From positions 64,001 to 128,000 of the forward strand of contig NZ_JAHXZR010000002.1 of NCBI RefSeq assembly GCF_019740315.1: DNA of 64,000 bases. Direction: 5' to 3'. Positions 37,260 to 46,520 of the stretch are shown piece after piece; within the stretch, counting starts at the first letter, position 1; every line of letters begins with the position of its first letter. Made by a program: the position numbers and the translations under genes. The notes under the pieces were generated by a model, which did not search any database, was not told the DNA's origin, and was given only the letters and a program-made list of their open reading frames with translations. The stretch is from Oceanobacter mangrovi (lineage in GTDB: Bacteria; Pseudomonadota; Gammaproteobacteria; Pseudomonadales; Oceanobacteraceae).

Positions 37260-38054
37260 GTGGCTGAACGTGGAAGAGCCTGGCAACTGCTTGTCGCCCT
37301 GGTAATGGTTGTGATGGTGGCGCTGCCGGTGCAGGCGCGGCCGGTGTTGAATGTTGCGATCTGTGATGATTTTCCACCGTTTTATTATCGCGATGAAGAC
37401 GGCAGCTTGCGCGGAGCTTCCTATGAAATTGCACTCGAACTGGCCGGGCGGCTGGGCTATGACATGCGGGTCAGCCAGTTTGCCACTATGCGGTTGATGT
37501 TGGCCGAACTGGAATCTGGCCGCCAGGATCTGGCGGTCAACCTGACGGCTACACCAGAGCGTCAGCAGCTGGCGCTGTTTACCCAGACGCCGCATCTTAT
37601 CGAGTCGCATCATTTGATTGCCCGGGCTGATAACCGGCTGGAATTTGACGGTCAGATTGGCAGTTTGAGCCGTTACCGCCTTGGGCTGATTTTGGGCTGG
37701 ACTTATGGCGCAGCGCTCGACAATGCCGCTTATCTCGACAAGTCCTATGCCAGCAGTTCGGTGGAGCAGTTGAAAAGCCTGATTGCCGGACGCTTTGATC
37801 TGGCAGTCAACAACCCCCAGTTCATGTTGTATCTGGCGCATCAGCTGGGCATTTCAAAATCCATCCGGGTGATAGAACCGGCGGTGTTTGAATTGCCGGT
37901 GACCATGGCGGTATCGCGGCGTTATCCGCGCGCGGAACAATTGCGTAACGCACTGGAAGCCGCGATTCAGCAGTTCCGCCAGGAAGCTGGCTATCAGGAG
38001 ATTCTCCAGCGCTACGGTTTTTCGGTTGATTCTGGTCTGGCTGACGGAGGCTGA
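37260..38054 (+). CDS. periplasmic solute-binding (SBP_bac_3-type) protein
   Basis: 264 residues from GTG 37260 (GGAG 5 bases upstream). A signal peptide (VALVMVVMVALPVQA) is followed by a type-3 substrate-binding fold: LNVAICDDFPPFYYRDEDGSLRGASYEIALELAGRLG ... ETF-like MLAELESGRQDLAVNLTATPERQ. No transporter permease genes are near; instead a BvgS-like kinase with its own binding domain starts 9 bases downstream. It probably presents a ligand, or acts as a partner, to that kinase. Confidence 0.85.
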   Translation: MAERGRAWQLLVALVMVVMVALPVQARPVLNVAICDDFPPFYYRDEDGSLRGASYEIALELAGRLGYDMRVSQFATMRLMLAELESGRQDLAVNLTATPERQQLALFTQTPHLIESHHLIARADNRLEFDGQIGSLSRYRLGLILGWTYGAALDNAAYLDKSYASSSVEQLKSLIAGRFDLAVNNPQFMLYLAHQLGISKSIRVIEPAVFELPVTMAVSRRYPRAEQLRNALEAAIQQFRQEAGYQEILQRYGFSVDSGLADGG

Positions 38055-38063
38055 CGGGCATCT

Positions 38064-41000
38064 ATGAAACGACCTTCATCATACTTGTTAGCAAGGCCTG
38101 CAGGGGTATTGGTACTGCTATTGTGGGGGTTGCTGCTGGCCTGCAAGGCTGCTGCAATCGATGCGACGGTTGGCTCGGATTATTCGGGCCCGATGCTGGT
38201 GGCCGCAGCGGACAACACGGTAAATAACACGACAAATTCGCAGGTACGAAGGTTCGACCGCGGCACTGTGTTTCGGGCAAGCCTGACTGCCGAGCAGCGG
38301 CAGTGGCTGAAAGAGCATCCCTATATCCGGCTTGGGGGGGACCCTGACTGGAAGCCGTTTGAATATGCCGACAAATATGGTGAATACCAGGGCATAGTGC
38401 CGGACTATGTTGATCTGGTTGCCGAGCTGCTGGATGTTGAACTTGTCTATCAGCCGGTAAATTCCTGGAATGAGGTTCTGGCTGGATATAAAAATGGTCT
38501 GATTGACCTTATTCCAGATATCGCTGTGGCACCTGAACGGGTCGGGCAGTATTTATTCACCAATTCATATCTTGACGTCCCGACGGTTGTTATTAGTCGC
38601 CGCTCAACGCCTTCACTTGAAATACAGGAAATGGCTGATCTGAAAATCGGGGTGGTCGAGGGGTATGCGGCGGGTCTGTGGTTGCAGGAAAAATATCCAG
38701 ATTTGGCGGTAGTCTATGTAAAAACGGTATCGGAAGGCATGCAGCAGGTATCAGCAGGCTTCCTGGATGGCATCCTGGCCAATCAGATTGTCGCACTGGA
38801 TCAGGTTAAAACCCTTGGTCTGGACAACCTCAAGGTTAACTTCGTAACGGATATTGAATACCGACTGGCTTTTGGTATCCGCACAGACTGGCCAGAATTG
38901 ATACCGATTTTGAACCAGGCACTGGCGTCGATTACACCAGCCGAACGTGACAGGATTCGCAATCGCTGGATCGATGTAGACCTGCAACAAATGGCGGTTG
39001 CCAGCAACACTCCAAGGATTGTGCCGCCGCAGCCAACCGACAGTCTGCCACTGTTACTATTGGTACTGATGACGTTGGGGCTGGCAAGTGTCGTTATGTT
39101 GCTGGCCTGGATGGTTAGCCGCCGTTCAGCGGATGCTATTGAGCTATACCAGTCTGGCAAATTGCGCACTATCACCGTGCTTTCGATTTGTTCGGTACTG
39201 GTGCTGGTCTGGGCGGTGGCCTGGTATTCACTGGCTCGGGAAGAACAGATCACCCGCAAGCGTACCGGTGATGCCCTGCAAACCGTGTTGCAATCGGCCC
39301 ATGAAACCCTGCTGTATTGGGTGCAGGGACAATTGCGAATGGTATCGCTGATTGCCCGTGAGTCGGATCTGGCGACCCTGTTTAACGCCACCGCTGGCTT
39401 GTCACAGCAGCAACTGGCGAATGTCATGCCATTATCGCTATCGGGAAAAGGTCATCAGGCGGGGGAAATTGAAGACTGGCAATTCAGCATGATTCTGGCT
39501 GATGGCACGCCGGTTTTTGACAAGGCCTTTCCGGTCGATCATTTGCTGTTCGACGAATTGCAGCCAGCATTTGACGGTGAAGCAATATTTATCCCACCGC
39601 AACGGGTACCGGGCAGCGAGGATATCCGTATGTATTTTGCTGCGCCGGTGCAAGACTATCGTGGCAAGGTCATTGGGGTGGTGATTGCTGCGGTTGATCC
39701 GCTGGGCACACTATCGACGATTCTCAATGGCCAGATTGGTGAAACGGGCGAATCCTACGCGATTAACCGCGATGGCTATATGGTCTCCAACAGCCGTTTC
39801 ATCGACCAGCTGGTACAGATTGGCCGCTTGCAGCCGGGCCAGAGCAACATTCTCAACGTGCGTTTGACCGATCCGGGCGGCGACCTGGCCGCAGGTGCTG
39901 CAACGAGCCAGAGTCAGGCAGACTGGCCGTTAACAGATCTCGCCAAATCCATTCAACAAGGTAAATCCGGTATCAGCTTGCTCGGCCAGAATAACTATCG
40001 TGGCGAGCCGGTGATCAGTGCCTGGGTATGGGAGCCGACACTGGGGCTGGGTGTTGTCAGTGAAATGGATGTATCCGAAGCTCTGGCTGGCTACTACGTC
40101 TCGCGCAATACGCTCTACCTGGTGCTAGGCATCACTTTGCTGCTCACTCTGTTGTTATTGGGGTTCAGCTTCTGGCTCGGCGATCGGGCTAACCGGGCAC
40201 TGGTGCGATCACGCAACGAGCTGGAAGACAAGGTTGCTGAGCGCACCGAAGAACTCAGCAAAAGCCGCAACATGATGCGGATGGTATTCGACAATATTCC
40301 CGACCTGATCTTTGCCAAGGACGGCGACGGCGTCTATATCGAAGTCAACAGGGCGATGGAAGCTTTTCTTGGTCGTGAGCGGGGCGATATTCTCGGCAAA
40401 AATGATTATCAGCTGTTTCCGGAAGATACTGCTACCGAGTTCCGCCACCACGATGCCGCGATGATGGCTGCTGGCGAATTGCGGCGCAATGAGGAGTGGG
40501 TGGTTTACCCTGATGGCACCCGGGTCTTGCTGGATACCATCAAGGCGCCGTTTGTGGTCAACATGATCGGTGTCGGGCAGGGCATTGGTGTGCTGGGATT
40601 GTCACGCGACATTACTGATCGCAAACAGGCCGAGCTGGAACTGGCCAAGGCCAAGGAAGCAGCGGAAGAAGGTACTCGGGCCAAGTCCGAATTTCTCGCC
40701 AATATGTCCCACGAAATCCGTACGCCAATGAACGCCATTATTGGCATGTCGTATCTGGCGCTGGATACCGAGCTGACACTGCAGCAGCGTAACTATTTAC
40801 AGAAAATACACAGTTCGGCCGAGTTGTTATTGGGCATCATCAACGACATTCTCGACTTCTCCAAAATCGAAGCTGGTAAATTGCAGCTGGAAAGCACCCA
40901 GTTTCAGCTCGAACAGGTGTTCGATACACTGGCCAGCCTGATTGGCCTGAAGGCCGAAGAAAAAGGTCTGGAATTATTGTTTGATCTCGCTGACAACCTG

Positions 41001-42899
41001 CCCTCGGCACTGATCGGCGATCCGCTGCGGCTGGGGCAGGTACTGGTGAATCTGGGCGGCAACGCCGCCAAGTTTACCGAAGAAGGTGAAATTATTTTCC
41101 GGGCCAGGGTGCTGTCAGAAGATCCGCAAACCGTCCAGCTGCAGTTCGACGTCGAAGACTCCGGTGTGGGGCTTAACGCCGAACAACTGGCGACGCTGTT
41201 CCATTCGTTCTCGCAGGCGGATTCCTCAACGACCCGTAAATACGGTGGTACCGGATTGGGGCTGGCGATCAGTAAAAGCCTGGTCGAAAAAATGGACGGC
41301 CGCATCTGGGTGGATAGTACGCCGGGTGTCGGCAGCCAGTTCCACTTCACCGTGGCGCTGGGCAAACAGCCGGAAGCACGGCGCCCCGACAAGGACGAAG
41401 ACAAATCCTTGCTGTCTGGCATGCGGGTCCTGGTGGCGGACGATAACGCGTCCTCGCGGATGATTCTCTGTGCCATGTTGAATTCATTCGGTATGCGGGT
41501 CGATCAGGTTGCCAATGGCGAAGATGCGTTGGCGATGGTCGAACAGCAACAGCAAGCATCGCCGTATCAGCTGGTGTTGCTGGACTGGAAAATGCCCGGT
41601 CTGGATGGTGTTGAAACCGCTCGGCAACTGTTCTCGCGGCGGGGCAGTGGGCCGCTGCCAACGCTGATTATGGTGACGGCCTACGGCAAGGATGAAGCCC
41701 GCCAGGCCGCCGAAGATGTGGCGATTAATGGCTTCCTCAATAAACCGGTGACACCCTCCGGGCTGCTCGACAGCATTCTGGTGTGCATGGGCAAACAACG
41801 TTTGTCTCTGCAGAGCCGCCATGAAACCGATGACCTCAAAACCATTACTGCCAGCCTCGCAGGAGCCAGAATCTTGCTGGTAGAAGACAACCCGATTAAT
41901 CAGGAGTTGGCGCTGGAATTGTTGCTGCGGCATGGCTTGCTGGTGGAAGTCGCCAACAACGGCCAACAGGCGCTGGAGCGGCTGCAACAACAGAACTTTG
42001 ATGGCGTCTTGATGGATTGCCAGATGCCGGTGATGGACGGCTATGAAGCTACTCGCCAGATTCGCAATCAGCCGCAGTGGGCCGATTTGCCGATACTGGC
42101 AATGACCGCCAATGCCATGGTCGGCGACCGCGACAAGGTACTGGCGGTGGGTATGAACGACCATATCAGCAAGCCGATCAATGTCAGGAACATGTTTGAA
42201 ATCATGGCCAAATGGATTGCGCCGGTCGAAGGTACAAACCTGGCGGAACAGCCTGTGGCTGGTTCCGATACTCGCCACAGCAGTGCCCCCGAGTTGCCAC
42301 AACTGCCGGGCTTTGATACGGCCATTGGCCTGCACAGTACCCAGGGCGATCTGCAGCTATATCGACGCCTGCTGCAACGGTTTGCCCATGAGTATGAGAA
42401 TTTTGCCGAACAGGTGACAGCGGCTCTCGACAGCGCTGACTGGGAACTGGCCCACCGGCTGGCTCACACCCTCAAAGGGCTGGCTGGCAGCCTTGGTGCT
42501 CGTGCTGTACAACTGGCCGCAACCGAACTGGATATGGCCTGTCGGCAGCAGCTGATGGCGGATGCCCGTCAGCAACTGAGCCTGACCTGCGAGCAGCTGC
42601 AGCCAGCGTTGGCGGGCCTGCAACAGCTGGACAGCGCCCCAGAGAAATTGCCGCCTGAGCCACTCGAACAGCCAGACGAGGACCTCAATGAGTTACTGCA
42701 AAACCTGCAGCAGCTGCTGCAAGAGTACGATACCCAGGCTGCCGAGCTGTTGAAACGGGTACAGGCGTCGCCTGCAATGGCCATTTATCAGCCACAGCTT
42801 GAGGCCATTGCCCACAGTCTGGAAAACTATCAATTTGAAACTGCCAGTGAACAGTTGACACAGCTGCAGTTGACACAGCCGCAATCGTTAATGGAATAA
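38064..42899 (+). CDS. BvgS-like hybrid sensor kinase (SBP, Cache-like, PAS, HisKA, HATPase, 2x REC, HPt)
   Basis: 1611 residues. In order: N-terminal signal/membrane segment; periplasmic type-3 solute-binding domain (about 70-310, LRLGGDPDWKPFEY-like); two membrane segments (about 328-350, 370-392); a second periplasmic, Cache-like domain (about 400-680, with GQIGETGESYAINRDGYMV); membrane segment (about 686-708); PAS domain (about 745-860); phosphoacceptor His883 (NMSHEIRTPMNAI); ATPase domain (about 980-1105); receiver 1 with Asp1174 (LLDWKMPG); receiver 2 with Asp1318 (VLMDCQMPV); and HPt domain with His1468 (LAHTLKGLAG). All relay residues are present. Two different periplasmic sensors in one kinase are notable. 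It lies between a binding protein gene and an HD-GYP regulator gene. Confidence 0.93.
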   Translation: MKRPSSYLLARPAGVLVLLLWGLLLACKAAAIDATVGSDYSGPMLVAAADNTVNNTTNSQVRRFDRGTVFRASLTAEQRQWLKEHPYIRLGGDPDWKPFEYADKYGEYQGIVPDYVDLVAELLDVELVYQPVNSWNEVLAGYKNGLIDLIPDIAVAPERVGQYLFTNSYLDVPTVVISRRSTPSLEIQEMADLKIGVVEGYAAGLWLQEKYPDLAVVYVKTVSEGMQQVSAGFLDGILANQIVALDQVKTLGLDNLKVNFVTDIEYRLAFGIRTDWPELIPILNQALASITPAERDRIRNRWIDVDLQQMAVASNTPRIVPPQPTDSLPLLLLVLMTLGLASVVMLLAWMVSRRSADAIELYQSGKLRTITVLSICSVLVLVWAVAWYSLAREEQITRKRTGDALQTVLQSAHETLLYWVQGQLRMVSLIARESDLATLFNATAGLSQQQLANVMPLSLSGKGHQAGEIEDWQFSMILADGTPVFDKAFPVDHLLFDELQPAFDGEAIFIPPQRVPGSEDIRMYFAAPVQDYRGKVIGVVIAAVDPLGTLSTILNGQIGETGESYAINRDGYMVSNSRFIDQLVQIGRLQPGQSNILNVRLTDPGGDLAAGAATSQSQADWPLTDLAKSIQQGKSGISLLGQNNYRGEPVISAWVWEPTLGLGVVSEMDVSEALAGYYVSRNTLYLVLGITLLLTLLLLGFSFWLGDRANRALVRSRNELEDKVAERTEELSKSRNMMRMVFDNIPDLIFAKDGDGVYIEVNRAMEAFLGRERGDILGKNDYQLFPEDTATEFRHHDAAMMAAGELRRNEEWVVYPDGTRVLLDTIKAPFVVNMIGVGQGIGVLGLSRDITDRKQAELELAKAKEAAEEGTRAKSEFLANMSHEIRTPMNAIIGMSYLALDTELTLQQRNYLQKIHSSAELLLGIINDILDFSKIEAGKLQLESTQFQLEQVFDTLASLIGLKAEEKGLELLFDLADNLPSALIGDPLRLGQVLVNLGGNAAKFTEEGEIIFRARVLSEDPQTVQLQFDVEDSGVGLNAEQLATLFHSFSQADSSTTRKYGGTGLGLAISKSLVEKMDGRIWVDSTPGVGSQFHFTVALGKQPEARRPDKDEDKSLLSGMRVLVADDNASSRMILCAMLNSFGMRVDQVANGEDALAMVEQQQQASPYQLVLLDWKMPGLDGVETARQLFSRRGSGPLPTLIMVTAYGKDEARQAAEDVAINGFLNKPVTPSGLLDSILVCMGKQRLSLQSRHETDDLKTITASLAGARILLVEDNPINQELALELLLRHGLLVEVANNGQQALERLQQQNFDGVLMDCQMPVMDGYEATRQIRNQPQWADLPILAMTANAMVGDRDKVLAVGMNDHISKPINVRNMFEIMAKWIAPVEGTNLAEQPVAGSDTRHSSAPELPQLPGFDTAIGLHSTQGDLQLYRRLLQRFAHEYENFAEQVTAALDSADWELAHRLAHTLKGLAGSLGARAVQLAATELDMACRQQLMADARQQLSLTCEQLQPALAGLQQLDSAPEKLPPEPLEQPDEDLNELLQNLQQLLQEYDTQAAELLKRVQASPAMAIYQPQLEAIAHSLENYQFETASEQLTQLQLTQPQSLME

Positions 42900-43056
42900 G
42901 CCATCAATCACCGCTGGCATACGGTTAAAACAGGATGCTGATGGGTTTATTTATAACGCGGTGACTGAATACACTCTGTTATACAGTGTGTACAGATATG
43001 CCAATTGCAGACTGTCCGCAGCAACTTCGAACGGTTTGGATATACTGATTGAATCA

Positions 43057-43085
43057 GGGAAAATAGCTGATGCAGCTATTTTCCC
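43057..43085. other. 13-bp perfect hairpin between the hybrid kinase and HD-GYP genes
   Basis: GGGAAAATAGCTG and CAGCTATTTTCCC pair perfectly around ATG. There is no T-run after it, so it may be a weak terminator or an mRNA-processing site that sets unequal expression of the two signalling genes. The remaining bases of the 311-base gap (42900-43210) show no gene. Confidence 0.6.
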
Positions 43086-43210
43086 GAAACAATCCTTTTA
43101 TGGTGGTTGCTCCGGCCGTTAACTGGTTGATCGATACATGCCGTCATCGGCAGTAATTTACCGGCGGCGCCGGTTTTGCTGTGAGTAGTGCAGGAGCCAA
43201 CGGAACATTG

Positions 43211-44293
43211 ATGATACAGCCATTGAATAACGCACCAACCCTGCTGGTTGTCGATGATCGACCAGAAAATATTGACATGTTGGTTGGCATTCTGCGACCG
43301 GAGTTCCGGGTCAAAGCCGCGCTCAGTGGCGAACAGGCACTCAAGATTGCCGCCATCTCACCACATCCTGATCTGATCCTGCTGGACATCATGATGCCGG
43401 GCCTGGATGGCTACGAAACCATCGAACTGCTGAAAAGCGACCCCAGAACCAGCCATATTCCGGTTATTTTTGTGACTGCCAAAAGTGAAGTCGGTGATGA
43501 GGAACGGGGCTTTGCACTGGGCGCTGTTGACTACATTACCAAGCCTCTCAGTCCACCGATTGTGTTGGCGCGGGTGCGCACGCACCTGGCCCTGCATGAC
43601 CAGAATCGGGTGCTGGAACAAAAGGTGATCCAGCGTACCGAGGAGCTGAACGCCACCCGCTTGCAGATCATTCGCCGGCTCGGTCGGGCAGCCGAATTCA
43701 AGGACAACGAAACCGGCATGCACGTGATTCGTATGAGTCACTATTCCAGAATCATTGCCGAAGGCATTGGCATGCCGGAAAACTGGACCCGGCTGCTGTT
43801 CGAAGCGGCGCCGATGCACGACGTCGGTAAAATCGGCATCCCCGACCGTATCTTGTTGAAGCCGGGTAAACTGGATGCGGAAGAGTGGGAACTGATGAAA
43901 AAGCATGCCCAGTTTGGTGCCGACATTATTGGTGAAGACGGTTCCGAGCTACTGCAAATGGCGCGGATAATTGCCGCCACTCATCATGAAAAGTGGAACG
44001 GCAGTGGTTATCCCGCTGGTTTGAAAGGCCGTAATATTCCATTGGAAGGGCGCATCGTTGCCATTGCTGATGTCTTTGATGCGCTGACAACCGAACGGCC
44101 GTACAAAAAAGCCTGGTCGGTCGAACGGGCGATTGAACTGATCCAGAGTGAATCTGGCAGCCATTTTGATCCCACGCTGGTAACCGCATTCTGTGATGCA
44201 CTGGAGACGATTCTGGAGATCAAATACCAGTTCGCGGAAGAAGACATTCCTGGGCCTGCATCCGTCGACGCTACTACCGAACTGCCTCACTGA
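43211..44293 (+). CDS. HD-GYP response regulator (c-di-GMP phosphodiesterase)
   Basis: 360 residues from ATG 43211 (MIQPLNNAPTLLVVDD, GGA 6 bases upstream); a GTG at 43181 is less likely. The receiver domain has DD (VVDDRPENID), Asp in LILLDIMMPG, and Lys in DYITKPLSP. A linker helix leads to an HD-GYP domain with HD (APMHDVGKIGIPDRIL), HHEKWNGSGYPAGLKG (the GYP motif) and DVFDALTTERPYKKAW. RpfG-type proteins with these residues degrade cyclic di-GMP. The hybrid kinase upstream, with its HPt domain, probably phosphorylates it. Confidence 0.93.
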   Translation: MIQPLNNAPTLLVVDDRPENIDMLVGILRPEFRVKAALSGEQALKIAAISPHPDLILLDIMMPGLDGYETIELLKSDPRTSHIPVIFVTAKSEVGDEERGFALGAVDYITKPLSPPIVLARVRTHLALHDQNRVLEQKVIQRTEELNATRLQIIRRLGRAAEFKDNETGMHVIRMSHYSRIIAEGIGMPENWTRLLFEAAPMHDVGKIGIPDRILLKPGKLDAEEWELMKKHAQFGADIIGEDGSELLQMARIIAATHHEKWNGSGYPAGLKGRNIPLEGRIVAIADVFDALTTERPYKKAWSVERAIELIQSESGSHFDPTLVTAFCDALETILEIKYQFAEEDIPGPASVDATTELPH

Positions 44294-44307
44294 CCGCTGT
44301 TTCTGCT

Positions 44308-44429
44308 GGCAAGGCATGCCTTGCCCCGACGCAAACCCACCGTTTCTCTCCAGAACTCTTGCGGATAAAAACCGAGTCTTACTCCGGCGCAATCCCACCA
44401 TTCTTCATAGGGTCACGACCTGTCGTGAC
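44308..44429. repeat. dispersed palindromic repeats after the HD-GYP gene
   Basis: Two units of the chromosome-wide family: GGCAAGGCATGCCTTGCCCC (44308-44327) and GGGTCACGACCTGTCGTGAC (44410-44429), separated by about 80 bases. The first could act as a terminator-like hairpin for the gene before it. The remaining 254 bases before the next gene (44430-44683) are AT-rich and probably hold its promoter; no clear box seen. Confidence 0.8.
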
Positions 44430-44683
44430 GACGATCCGATGTAAGTCTCCTATATTCTTATAAATTCCTGAATTTCAATAATTGATCAATGAATGGCGAT
44501 ACTTGTGCCTGTGTCAAATATCCTTAACTGTAGTGAAATGTAAATAACACGGGTTTTTCACATCAAGTGTCCAGAGTTGCACCACTTTTGAACACAAACT
44601 CAACCGATAGGTCAGCAAATATCAGCCTTTAAGTCAGGCTGAAGCAGCTTGTCGGCTGACAGTACTCTGGCGTTGTTGACTTG

Positions 44684-46444
44684 ATGGAATCAAAAAAAGG
44701 CACGGAAAAGAACGACCTGCTGGCCTGGTCGTTGGGTATTTTGCTGTTTTCGGCAGCCGACTCCGGCGTTGCCGATATGCACAATGCTGAAGCCGTGATT
44801 CCACCTCAGTGCTACACCAAAACGGAAGGCAAGTTTAACCCTTGCTATATCTGCCATCAGACACACCCCAAGGGCAGCCGTCGTAATGTAATGAACGATG
44901 GTGAGCTGCAGGGGGAGTATTCCTTTTCCGAGGTTGGTGAAACCAACCACTGGGCCAACCTGTTTCATTCCCGCCAGGCCGAAATCGATAGCATCAGCCA
45001 CGATCAGATTCTCAGCTATGTACGCGAAGACAATTACAGCGCCTTGTTGCAAGCAGACAGCGGCGGTTACGTTGCAGATCTGCTCGATTACGGCAATCTG
45101 GCCGAGGCTTTTGATGACATGGGGTTCGCCCGGGATGGCAGCGGCTGGGTAGCGTTTAACTACAAGCCTTTGCCAAGTACTTTCTGGCCCACCAACGGCA
45201 ACTTCGATGATGTGATTATCCGGCTGCCGGAAGCCTTTCGGCTCAACAACACTGGTGAGACGGATAACCGCCTGTATCTGCTGAACCTGTCGCTGGTGGA
45301 AATGGCCATCAAGCAACTCGACAGCATCTCCATTCCCGCCACGGACGAAGCGGCTATCGGTGTCGATCTGGACGGCGACGGCGTGCTGCAAACGGTCAGC
45401 CAAATGTGGGCGCGTGATCAGTATCTGGGGCAGGCGGCCAACGTTGCGGTACAGCCTCAGCAATATCCAATCGGCACGGAATTCCTGCACTCGCTGCGTT
45501 ATCTGGATGTCGACGCAGACGGTTCGATCCAGCCTGCCAGGCGGATGAAGGAACTACGCTACAGCCGAAAATACAAGCCGTTGTCCGATGTTGCGCTACG
45601 TTATGCGTATAACCAGGAACACCGCGAAAAACTGGCGGGCAAACTGCCAACCTATTCCTGGCAGCAACCAGCGCCACAAGCGGGTATGAACAACAAGCTC
45701 GGCTGGGTCATCCAGGGCTGGATCGAAGACCAGAACGGCCAGCTGCGGTTGCAGAATTACGAAGAAAACTTCTTTTGCATGGGCTGCCATACCACCACCG
45801 GCACCACCATTGACAACAGTTTTGCATTCCCGCGCAAGGTTACCGGTGCTGCCGGCTGGGGTTATATCAACCTCAGAGGCATGGCGGACGTGCCGAACTA
45901 TTCCACAGACGTTACGCAGTCAACCGGCGAATACCAGCAATATCTGGAACGCGTGGGCGGTGGGGACGAATTCCGCCAGAACCGCGAAATGATCGAAAAA
46001 TGGTTTAACCGCGATGGCAGCCTCAACAAGGCTGCGGTCGCCCAGGCTGATGTCTATCAGCTGATTACTCCCTCCCGCGAACGCGCGTTAGCGCTTAACA
46101 AGGCCTATCAGCTGATCGTTCGCGAACAATCCTTTTATTTGGGCCGCGATGCGGTACTGGGCGAAGCCGTCAACGTTTATCAACACGTTGATCAGGATGC
46201 CGTACCGCTGTTACCTGCCAGTCGCCAGTTCCATTACGACCTCAGATTGCAGTGGCCAACCGCTGTGCGGCAGGTCGATACCGGCAACGCGGGCTCGTCA
46301 GTGACAGCAGCAGACCCACAACAGAATAGCCAGTCGGTATCGGCCAGCGCCGAAGCAGAGAACAACACCTCATCAGGAGGTGCCCTTGGGTTGTTGGCCC
46401 TGTGGGTACTGATGGCTGTGGCGAGGTGCGCTCGCCGGGCGTAA
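44684..46444 (+). CDS. secreted c-type haem protein with probable GG-CTERM sorting tail
   Basis: 586 residues. N-terminal hydrophobic segment (LLAWSLGILLFSAADSG) as signal peptide. Two haem-binding CxxCH motifs: NPCYICHQTHP (about residue 55) and FFCMGCHTTTG (about residue 367). The C-terminus (NNTSSGGALGLLALWVLMAVARCARRA) has the GG, hydrophobic helix and basic end of a GlyGly-CTERM tail, cut by rhombosortase in other bacteria. It appears to be a periplasmic or surface electron carrier/oxidoreductase; the substrate is unknown. The start is not well marked (TTG 44681 or ATG 44684). It is followed 76 bases later by the nuclease-phosphatase lipoprotein gene. Confidence 0.75.
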   Translation: MESKKGTEKNDLLAWSLGILLFSAADSGVADMHNAEAVIPPQCYTKTEGKFNPCYICHQTHPKGSRRNVMNDGELQGEYSFSEVGETNHWANLFHSRQAEIDSISHDQILSYVREDNYSALLQADSGGYVADLLDYGNLAEAFDDMGFARDGSGWVAFNYKPLPSTFWPTNGNFDDVIIRLPEAFRLNNTGETDNRLYLLNLSLVEMAIKQLDSISIPATDEAAIGVDLDGDGVLQTVSQMWARDQYLGQAANVAVQPQQYPIGTEFLHSLRYLDVDADGSIQPARRMKELRYSRKYKPLSDVALRYAYNQEHREKLAGKLPTYSWQQPAPQAGMNNKLGWVIQGWIEDQNGQLRLQNYEENFFCMGCHTTTGTTIDNSFAFPRKVTGAAGWGYINLRGMADVPNYSTDVTQSTGEYQQYLERVGGGDEFRQNREMIEKWFNRDGSLNKAAVAQADVYQLITPSRERALALNKAYQLIVREQSFYLGRDAVLGEAVNVYQHVDQDAVPLLPASRQFHYDLRLQWPTAVRQVDTGNAGSSVTAADPQQNSQSVSASAEAENNTSSGGALGLLALWVLMAVARCARRA

Positions 46445-46520
46445 GTCGCAAACCCGCATGCTGCGTATGGCATGTGGGCCGTGGAATTCCAATACACTCA
46501 AAAGGATCGAGGACTACCTC

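Noticed and set aside
44430-46520. Pho box upstream of the haem protein or nuclease-phosphatase genes
   Set aside because: CTGT-containing words occur near 44510-44530 but not with the 11-base repeat spacing of a PhoB site.
46458-46520. Upstream ATG as the start of the giant lipoprotein
   Set aside because: It would put 21 polar residues before the lipoprotein signal; ATG 46521 has GAGG at proper spacing and gives a normal signal peptide.
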